From positions 1 through 12,004 of the forward strand of contig CAZUAH010000430.1 in assembly GCA_964617665.1 (NCBI GenBank): DNA of 12,004 bases, written 5' to 3'. The notes below the pieces were generated by a model. That model was given only the letters and a program-made list of their open reading frames with translations, searched no databases and was not told the origin of the DNA. Below, piece by piece: positions 7,076 to 12,004 of this stretch. The position numbers and the translations under genes were made by a program. The DNA comes from JADHUC01 sp964617665 (GTDB lineage Bacteria > Planctomycetota > Planctomycetia > Pirellulales > Pirellulaceae). Every line of letters begins with the position of its first letter. Position 1 is the stretch's first letter.

Positions 7076-7381
7076 ATGGATTTCTCGTTGGGGGCAGATA
7101 CGATGACAAACTCGCCTTGTCCGTGCCGTAGAAGATTCGTGATCGTGTGGCTGCCCCTCGCCTTACTGTTTGGGATGGTGACCTGCAGTTTTGCCGCGCC
7201 GCCCTCGGCAGAACCAGTGCCTGATCTGCTTATTCTGCATGGCCCTTCGCCCGCAACAGTCATTCTCTTTGTCTTGTCCAGCTTGGCTGCAGTAGTAATC
7301 TTGACCACCACAATCGCCGACGTCGCCATCGTTTGGAGGCGTGGTCGGCGCCCCCGTGCCCCGCGCATCGGCATGCCGTAG
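7076..7381 (+). CDS. Small predicted membrane protein, function unknown
   Basis: 101 residues that I do not recognise. Two hydrophobic stretches are visible: residues 21-40 (FVIVWLPLALLFGMVTCSFA), following three Arg and possibly a cleaved signal, and residues 60-87 (ATVILFVLSSLAAVVIL and on). A strongly basic tail WRRGRRPRAPR follows, which by the positive-inside rule should stay in the cytoplasm. The N-terminus has a CPC motif. ATG 7076 is preceded by GGGAG (7065-7069) at 6 nt. A second in-frame ATG at 7103 also has a G-rich sequence 8 nt before it and would start just ahead of the signal-like part. It lies 154 bp after the NUDIX gene and 234 bp before the first secreted paralogue, so a shared transcript is uncertain. 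A fortuitous open frame cannot be ruled out, but two well-formed membrane segments and a ribosome binding site favour a gene. Confidence 0.55.
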   Translation: MDFSLGADTMTNSPCPCRRRFVIVWLPLALLFGMVTCSFAAPPSAEPVPDLLILHGPSPATVILFVLSSLAAVVILTTTIADVAIVWRRGRRPRAPRIGMP

Positions 7382-7399
7382 GGTGGTTTGCGAGGACTG

Positions 7400-7413
7400 C
7401 GCGGATTCCCGCG
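7400..7413 (+). terminator. Possible hairpin after the small membrane protein gene
   Basis: CGCGG (7400-7404) and CCGCG (7409-7413) form a 5-bp GC stem with an ATTC loop, 18 nt after the stop at 7381. No T-run follows, so only position and base composition support it. The remaining sequence to 7600 shows no gene; TTGCGG (7447-7452) with TAAGAT (7469-7474) at 16 bp is a poor promoter candidate for the next gene. Confidence 0.22.
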
Positions 7414-7600
7414 AGGAGGAAAACACCTGTTCAGATCGCCCGACTATTGCGGGGGTTCGAAGGCATGTTAAGATAGTACTAGTTGACGGTCCTGTTCGAT
7501 TCGGGTCGCTTGCCGAATTCGTGTGGTTCCCACACCGCAAAAACCCCTCGGCAACCGAGCAGCACCCACGACGGAACGGCAAGCGGCTCACGCTCCTCGA

Positions 7601-7615
7601 TCAAGGAGAGCTGCC
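7601..7615 (+). promoter_or_regulatory. Ribosome binding leader shared with the paralogue
   Basis: The 15 nt before ATG 7616 (TCAAGGAGAGCTGCC) match the 15 nt before ATG 9986 (TCAAGGAGAGTTACC) at 13 of 15 positions, with AGGAG exactly 7 nt before each start. This fixes both starts against longer open frames and shows the duplication included the translation leader or that the leader is conserved. Confidence 0.8.
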
Positions 7616-9853
7616 ATGAGTGCTCGCTTCCTCCGTCCGTTCGTGTTCGGTGTGGCAGTCCTGTTTTGCGGCTTCTCCGCAGATGCTCAGCAGCCCGATC
7701 GAAAGCCTCCGGCTGGGGTTGTTTCTCCCTTTCGTCTGCAAACGCCGGCGCCAAGGCCGCTAGTGGCGCCTCAGCCTGGGGTACCTCCCGGGGGAATAAA
7801 ATCGCTGAGCGCGAAGCCACAAACGCCCCCTCCTACATTTCGCTGGGACCAAAGGGCTCAGTTCGGCACGCCGCCAGCCAGAGAGGGCGTTCCGTTTCAC
7901 GGACAACCCGCACCGGGAACTCCGCAGCCGAATCCTTGGGACCTTTTCAGGCTACTGATTCCTGACCCGGAAGCCGAGGCCGGAACGTGGCAGCCAAGCG
8001 ACTCGCGAGTTACGCGCACCCCGCACACGCCGCGGACGCCATCCGAGCCCACCGCCGAACAGATCGCCTGCCTCACCAATTACCAACTGGCGAAGCTACT
8101 GAACGTGGCCGCAGGAACGTTGAATGCGGGTCTCGACCGTCTAAACACCGGTGACCATTGGAAGAAGTATCTCGAACTCGAGATGCTGCAGCGGGAGTTC
8201 TCCGAGGACGCCCTGCAACAGCTCAATCCCATGGTTGCGGACGGGATGAAGTTCGGCAATTTGACAATTGCCAACGGGATCAAACGTGGTGATTTGACAC
8301 TTGCGGCGGGGGTGAAACGCGACGATTTGTCATCTGCGATGGGGATCAAGTTTGGCGATTTGACAGTTGCCGATGGAACGAAGCTCGGTGATTTGACCAT
8401 TGGCGAAGGGATGAAACGCGGCGATTTGACACTCGAAGAAGGAGTCAAGATCGGCGACTTGGAGGCTGCGTTGGGAGGGATCAAGCCAGGCGACATGACG
8501 ATAGGGGAGGCGATCAAGCGCGGCAACCTGACAGTTTCGCTGGGGGTGAAACGCGGTGACCTGACGCTCGCCGAGGGGATCAAGCGTGGCGATCTGACTG
8601 TGGCGTTGGGGATCAAACGCGGCGATTTGACAATCGCTGACGGGATCAAACGTGGTGACTTGACGCTTGCAGCGGGCGTGAAACGCGGCGATTTGTCATC
8701 TGCGATGGGGATCAAGTTTGGCGATTTGACAGTTGCCGATGGAACGAAGCTCGGTAATCTGACCATTGCCGAAGGGATGAAACGCGGGAATCTGACACTT
8801 GCAGACGGAGTAAAGCTCGGCGACTTGGAGGCTGCGTTGGGTATCAAGCCCGGTGATATGACGATCGCGGAGGCGATTAAACGCGGCGACTTTACGGTCT
8901 CGTTGGGCGTCAAACGCGGTGATTTGACGCGTGCGGAGGGGATCAAGGATGGCGATGTGACTATCTCGCTGGGGGTAAAACGCCCGGGGCGGGATTTCCG
9001 AGAGAAACTCCGGCCCGAAAGCGATCCCAGGCGTCCGGGAGGCAGGCCCGAACTGAAAGAACTTCCCGATCCGGATGCACGGGAAAAACTCCGGCCGGAA
9101 GCCGATCCTAGGCGTCCGGGAGGTAGACCTGAACTGCAGCCACGTCCCGATCCAGACGAACGCGAGAAACTCAGACCCGAAGCCGCCCCCAGACATCCCG
9201 GAGGCAGGCCCGAACTGAAAGAACGTCCCGATCCGGATGCACGGGAGAAGCTCACGACGGTACGCGACCCCAAACGTCCGGGCGGTAGGCCCGAACTGAA
9301 GGAACGCCCCGATCCAGACGAACGGGAGAAACTCAGGCCGGAAAGCGATCCTGGACGCGCTGGAAGCATGGTCGGTCGGAGACGTCCCGACCTGGACAAA
9401 CGAGAACAGTTGTCAAAGATCGCCAAGCGTTTCGAGGAAGTTGCCAAGAAGCCTGAGTACAAGAAGATAGTATCTCTTCGCGGATTCCAGACGATGCGGA
9501 GAGGGCTTCGCGAGTACACGCTTCTGCCGGCCGAGCGGCAAGCCCATGTGCTGGAGGCCAGGCTTCCGATTCTCACAGCCGCATTGGATCGCCTGCGCGG
9601 CGGCTCGGCTTGGAAAGAGTTTCTCGAGTTGGAGGAACTCGAGAAATTGCTCGACTCGGTCCACGAGTTGCAGTCGGAAGATCGCGAAAAACTGGTGGAG
9701 ATCCTGCAGCGATTCAAGAAGATCCACCAGGATCCCCAATACGCCGTTGTAGCTCGCACGCGCGGGTTCGAGGTCACTTACGAAGCTCTGAAGGCTCTTG
9801 TCGAATCGCTGGAAGGAGGATTTGTCGGATCGCTGCCACCATCTCCGCGGTGA
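7616..9853 (+). CDS. Secreted repeat protein with two nested repeat arrays, function unknown (paralogue 1)
   Basis: 745 residues with no recognised family. Residues 1-24 are a signal peptide (VFGVAVLFCGF core, cleavage likely after ADA). Residues 25-145 are proline-rich and probably extended. Residues 147-206 begin a helical module (EQIACLTNYQLAKLL, LDRLNTGDHWKKYLELE). Residues 207-456 are 23 units of an 11-residue repeat, consensus I-A-x-G-I-K-R-G-D-L-T. Residues 462-595 are four 27-residue units (start REKLRP, PGGRPEL, end PDPD) and a degraded fifth. Residues 596-745 finish the first module (KKPEYKKIVSLRGF) and add a second copy (LDRLRGGSAWKEFLELE to DPQYAVVARTRGF). A distal paralogue lies 132 bp downstream without either array. 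The start is set by AGGAG at 7604-7608. The regular spacing of Gly, hydrophobic and Asp residues suggests a beta-solenoid or similar elongated rod (inference), so an envelope or extracellular structural or adhesive role is possible but unproven. A 565-codon open frame on the other strand is a by-product of the repeats. Confidence 0.85.
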   Translation: MSARFLRPFVFGVAVLFCGFSADAQQPDRKPPAGVVSPFRLQTPAPRPLVAPQPGVPPGGIKSLSAKPQTPPPTFRWDQRAQFGTPPAREGVPFHGQPAPGTPQPNPWDLFRLLIPDPEAEAGTWQPSDSRVTRTPHTPRTPSEPTAEQIACLTNYQLAKLLNVAAGTLNAGLDRLNTGDHWKKYLELEMLQREFSEDALQQLNPMVADGMKFGNLTIANGIKRGDLTLAAGVKRDDLSSAMGIKFGDLTVADGTKLGDLTIGEGMKRGDLTLEEGVKIGDLEAALGGIKPGDMTIGEAIKRGNLTVSLGVKRGDLTLAEGIKRGDLTVALGIKRGDLTIADGIKRGDLTLAAGVKRGDLSSAMGIKFGDLTVADGTKLGNLTIAEGMKRGNLTLADGVKLGDLEAALGIKPGDMTIAEAIKRGDFTVSLGVKRGDLTRAEGIKDGDVTISLGVKRPGRDFREKLRPESDPRRPGGRPELKELPDPDAREKLRPEADPRRPGGRPELQPRPDPDEREKLRPEAAPRHPGGRPELKERPDPDAREKLTTVRDPKRPGGRPELKERPDPDEREKLRPESDPGRAGSMVGRRRPDLDKREQLSKIAKRFEEVAKKPEYKKIVSLRGFQTMRRGLREYTLLPAERQAHVLEARLPILTAALDRLRGGSAWKEFLELEELEKLLDSVHELQSEDREKLVEILQRFKKIHQDPQYAVVARTRGFEVTYEALKALVESLEGGFVGSLPPSPR
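8234..8983 (+). repeat. Array of 23 eleven-residue (33-bp) coding repeats with an 11-unit higher-order period
   Basis: Units run VADGMKFGNLT, IANGIKRGDLT, LAAGVKRDDLS, SAMGIKFGDLT and so on. Unit n matches unit n+11 (units 1-12 against 12-23) much better than its neighbours, so a block of 11 units was duplicated in tandem. The DNA offset is 366 bp before unit 8 and 363 bp after it, because unit 8 carries one extra Gly codon (12 residues) that its copy, unit 19, lacks. A 67-nt stretch is identical at 8323-8389 and 8689-8755. Nine units contain the tripeptide RGD. Confidence 0.95.
8999..9400 (+). repeat. 27-residue (81-bp) coding repeats, four and a degraded fifth
   Basis: Four units of exactly 81 bp (8999-9322) each begin with Arg-Glu-Lys-Leu, pass through RPGGRPEL or HPGGRPEL and end in PDPDA or PDPDE, alternating Ala and Glu at the end. 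The fifth (9323-9400) has 26 codons; its RPGGRPEL core is lost and the end reads RPDLDK, merging into the following helical domain. The composition is rich in Pro, Arg, Glu and Asp, so it is probably an extended charged spacer. Confidence 0.92.
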
Positions 9854-9985
9854 TTTTGTCGGCCGGGGGAGAGAGCGATTGATCCGTGCCATGCGAAGGC
9901 CCGCAGGTCCGTGGGCAGTGACTCCATTTATGGTTTGGTTTTTGACGAGGCAAGTGGACAGCCTCAATAGTCAAGGAGAGTTACC

Positions 9986-11086
9986 ATGTGTGTTCGTCTT
10001 CTAGTTTCGTTGGCCCTTGTGGCGATCATGCTCAAGGGCGGCTTCGCCGCACAATCTCCGCAACCTGCTCGGCCGATATACAACCCGCAGATAAAGATCC
10101 GAGATCCGTACAATGTGTTCGGAAATCAGAAGGCAAAACCCGCTGCACCTGCACCCAAGGTCGGCACCCCACCCCGACATCCGCAAGCCAACGTGGGCAC
10201 CCCACCACGGCATCCGCAAGCTCCGCCGCCCTTCGACCCTTGGGACTTGCTTCGTTTGGCATTTCCCGATCCAACATCAAATCCAGCGGGTGGGCAGCCG
10301 GGATCATACTATCCCAGCGCGAGTGCCCCACCACCCAGGCCAGCGGATCCGCCCGAGCCGTCTGCCGAGCAGATCGCTCAGCTTACGAACGAGCAACTGC
10401 GGACTCTGCTGATAGGGGCGACAGACTACTTGGATGCCGAACTGGACGGCGTGAAAACGGGTCTGGGCTGGAAGAAGCATTTGCAGTTGGCCACAGTGCA
10501 AGAGGCACTTTCAGATGCCGCGATTGGAGACGTGGTGGGGCTGGGCACCACTGGCAGCATTAGTGCTGGGTCGGTCGAAAGTTGGCAAATGGCCCCGGAC
10601 ACTCGGAAACGCCTGCAGAAGATATCCATCTGTTTCTTGGAAGTTGCCGCCGAGCCCAAATACTCGAAGATCTCCAGCCTTCGCGGGTTTCGCACGGTGC
10701 AGAGAGGGCTTCGTGAATACTCGCTACCGCCTGCCGAACGACAAGCCCATGTCCTGTCAGCCATCCTGCCGATACTGATCGACTCGTTAGACCGCCAGCG
10801 TACGGGTGGGGCGTGGAAGACGTTCCTGAAGGTGGAAGAGGTTAAACAATTGGCCGAAGCTGCCGAGGAGTGGAGCCAGGGCGATCTCGATCGTGCCACG
10901 GAGATCCTCGGCCAGTTCGAAAAGATCCGCGCGAATCCACAATATGCCGTTGTAGCCGAGATGCCCGGTTTCGAGGCAACCTACGGAGCTCTGAACGCCT
11001 TTGTTCAGGGGTTGGAGGAAGAACTGGTCGATTCACTTCCACTACCTCCTCCCCCGGTTATGCTGCCTCCTCCGCCCACTGACTGA
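9986..11086 (+). CDS. Secreted proline-rich protein, compact paralogue of the repeat protein (paralogue 2)
   Basis: 366 residues with no recognised family. A signal peptide is at 1-22 (LLVSLALVAIML core, GFAA before cleavage). A proline-rich region runs to about 125 and includes an 11-residue tandem duplication VGTPPRHPQA[N/P] (DNA 10160-10225) and PFDPWDLLRLAFPDP, which matches NPWDLFRLLIPDP of the neighbour. Residues 126-345 align with both halves of the neighbour's helical domain: EQIAQLTNEQLRTLL, GLGWKKHLQL, EPKYSKISSLRGF, GLREYSLPPAERQAHVL, ILPILIDSLDRQRTGGAWKTFL, NPQYAVVAEMPGF. Where the neighbour carries about 390 residues of repeats, this protein has about 30 residues (near 178-206). 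The C-terminus is a proline tail (PPPPVMLPPPP). Tandem position, shared leader and shared domain order show gene duplication. AGGAG at 9974-9978 sets the start. It converges on the cytochrome gene with 5 bp between. It is probably exported to the periplasm or envelope; function unknown. Confidence 0.85.
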   Translation: MCVRLLVSLALVAIMLKGGFAAQSPQPARPIYNPQIKIRDPYNVFGNQKAKPAAPAPKVGTPPRHPQANVGTPPRHPQAPPPFDPWDLLRLAFPDPTSNPAGGQPGSYYPSASAPPPRPADPPEPSAEQIAQLTNEQLRTLLIGATDYLDAELDGVKTGLGWKKHLQLATVQEALSDAAIGDVVGLGTTGSISAGSVESWQMAPDTRKRLQKISICFLEVAAEPKYSKISSLRGFRTVQRGLREYSLPPAERQAHVLSAILPILIDSLDRQRTGGAWKTFLKVEEVKQLAEAAEEWSQGDLDRATEILGQFEKIRANPQYAVVAEMPGFEATYGALNAFVQGLEEELVDSLPLPPPPVMLPPPPTD

Positions 11087-11091
11087 CGCGA

Positions 11092-11595
11092 TCACTGCTC
11101 TTCTTCTTCGGGCGGCTCGATCCGATGTTGGCCGTGGCAGTCGGTGCAGACGACGGGTGACTCGGTGATCTTCCGCTCGACAAACCGTGCGACGACCTCT
11201 GTCGCCGCTATGTCATGGTGTTCGTGGCACTTACCGCACATCGCATCGACTTGATCGCGTTTGTACACGATGTCCGGCTTCGTGGCGCCGACGTCTTCGT
11301 CGTTGGCGTGGGCAGCGCTGAGTCCGTGACACTTGATACATGTGATCTCTTCCTTGAAGTGGACTCGGCTGATCTTCTCCCTGACGAACGCGATGTGGCA
11401 CACGTAGCACGTGGCATTGACGCTCAACGGATCGATCGTCTCGCTGGATTCAGCCGGTTTGTCGTCCGAGGCATCTTTCGGCTCGCCCGGTCCGTCAGCG
11501 ACGGCCAAAGAGCCTCGAACAAGCAGTGTGGCGGTAAGAATCCCAGCGACGCCGACACCAATGGCCAACGCACGCCGGATGTCGCGATTTCGCAT
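11092..11595 (-). CDS. Exported or membrane-anchored tetrahaem c-type cytochrome
   Basis: 167 residues with four CxxCH haem-binding sites: CYVCH (63-67), CIKCH (86-90), CGKCH (120-124) and CTDCH (150-154). Residues 1-8 are basic (MRNRDIRR), and about 9-33 form one hydrophobic segment that serves as a signal peptide or an anchor, placing the haems in the periplasm. Extra His residues between sites (HFKEE, HEHHD, GQHRIEPP) could be distal haem ligands, as in small multihaem electron carriers of the NapC/NrfH or c3-like kind; I cannot assign it to one of these. I chose ATG 11595 because it overlaps the upstream aldo/keto reductase stop by one base (TGATG) and puts the basic residues directly before the hydrophobic segment. 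A start 69 bp earlier would overlap that gene by 23 codons. The protein ends in an acidic tail (PPEEEEQ). Coupled translation with the reductase suggests the two act together in electron transfer (inference). Confidence 0.88.
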   Translation of the reverse strand: MRNRDIRRALAIGVGVAGILTATLLVRGSLAVADGPGEPKDASDDKPAESSETIDPLSVNATCYVCHIAFVREKISRVHFKEEITCIKCHGLSAAHANDEDVGATKPDIVYKRDQVDAMCGKCHEHHDIAATEVVARFVERKITESPVVCTDCHGQHRIEPPEEEEQ

Positions 11596-12004
11596 CAAAC
11601 GTGTTCCCACTGGTGCAGCCATCGGTACTCGGGGGTGAGGTTCGCGTAGTAGTTGCGTCTGCATTCGTGCAGGGCCTGTTCGTCTTCAGCGGTCTTCGGC
11701 TTGCCCTTCTCGTAGGAACCCTGAACGTTCACTTCAAGCTGTTCGGGGATATTCACGCCGGGAATGATCGCGGAAAGCCGTTCTTCCTGGAGCATTTCTT
11801 TCACCAGCGACGTGGCTCGCTTGTCGATCTTGCCGCGGATCTGCTGAGGCTTCAGACCAAAAGTGGTTCCAGCGCCGAACGGCTTCAGACCGATCACGCC
11901 AACGTTCTTCTCTTGAGCCAGCTTCAACAGGCTGTCGCCGCCAAATTCCTTCGTTAGGAACAGGTACGGGAAAATGATCACCGAGAACTGCGGGTAGTCG
12001 TTCA
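11595..12004 (-). CDS. Aldo/keto reductase family protein, C-terminal fragment
   Basis: The frame is open to the window edge, so the gene starts outside; about 136 residues of the C-terminus are visible. The segment KNVGVIGLKPFGAGTTFGL corresponds to the late barrel strand of aldo/keto reductases, where IGLKPF or IGMKPF is typical, and SAIIPGVNIPEQLEVNVQG to the following strand and cofactor-binding loop. The end, CRRNYYANLTPEYRWLHQWEHV, looks like the tail of planctomycete family members that often carry an export signal. Family enzymes reduce carbonyls with NAD(P)H in a TIM barrel. The catalytic Asp-Tyr-Lys-His tetrad and any signal sequence lie beyond the window. The one-base stop/start overlap with a tetrahaem cytochrome is unusual for a plain NAD(P)H enzyme and suggests a membrane-linked oxidoreductase role (inference). 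Confidence 0.8.
   Translation of the reverse strand, partial: NDYPQFSVIIFPYLFLTKEFGGDSLLKLAQEKNVGVIGLKPFGAGTTFGLKPQQIRGKIDKRATSLVKEMLQEERLSAIIPGVNIPEQLEVNVQGSYEKGKPKTAEDEQALHECRRNYYANLTPEYRWLHQWEHV

Noticed and set aside
7451..7470. GGTTCGAAG resembling a tRNA T-loop
   Set aside because: No acceptor, D or anticodon stem can be built around it at tRNA distances.
7483..7488. TTGACG upstream of both paralogues (7483-7488 and 9942-9947) as a shared -35 element
   Set aside because: Neither copy has a -10 at proper spacing, and at the second gene the start would fall on the ribosome binding site.
8234..9400. Regular direct repeats that could be mistaken for a CRISPR array
   Set aside because: The units are contiguous without unique spacers, keep one reading frame and encode a conserved peptide consensus.
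8080..9777. A 565-codon open frame on the minus strand, rich in Ser, Pro and Arg, opposite the repeat protein
   Set aside because: It is generated by the biased codons of the plus-strand repeats (for example GATTTGAC read in reverse). It has no signal peptide, ribosome binding site or plausible protein composition, while the plus-strand frame has all of these.

Overview
The window looks like chromosomal DNA of a planctomycete (Pirellula/Rhodopirellula-like). The argument rests on gene types, not on a search: a large HEAT plus discoidin plus HzsA-like propeller protein ending in a CxxCH site, a ceramidase-like tail, an aldo/keto reductase paired with a multihaem cytochrome, and secreted proline-rich low-complexity proteins. 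GC is moderately high. No rRNA, tRNA, CRISPR array, insertion sequence or phage gene was seen.

Layout. 1-456 (+) is the 3' end of a neutral/alkaline ceramidase-like gene. It converges on a 1268-codon gene (497-4303, -) for a secreted protein built of HEAT repeats, a discoidin domain, a beta-propeller and an HzsA-like domain with one haem-type motif. The 415-bp divergent spacer 4304-4718 holds a perfect 12-bp-arm palindrome and a sigma70-like promoter that would give the cold-shock gene (4719-4922, +) a leader of about 210 nt with further inverted repeats. Next on the + strand are a zinc-ribbon/STAS protein (5123-5572), a divergent guanylate-kinase-like P-loop protein (5748-6503) and a NUDIX hydrolase (6511-6921). 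The last two are 7 bp apart and probably cotranscribed. A small predicted membrane protein of unknown function follows (7076-7381).

The most unusual part is 7616-11086 (+): two tandem secreted paralogues with near-identical 15-nt translation leaders. They share a proline-rich N-terminus and a two-module helical domain that I do not recognise. In the first paralogue (745 aa) two unrelated repeat arrays sit inside the first module: 23 units of an 11-residue repeat, itself duplicated as an 11-unit block of about 366 bp, followed by about 4.5 units of a 27-residue charged proline-rich repeat. The second paralogue (366 aa) has only a linker of about 30 residues at that point.

At the right edge, a - strand operon runs in from outside: an aldo/keto reductase (3' end only) whose stop codon overlaps by one base the start of a membrane-anchored or exported tetrahaem cytochrome (11092-11595). 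This suggests a coupled periplasmic or membrane redox function.
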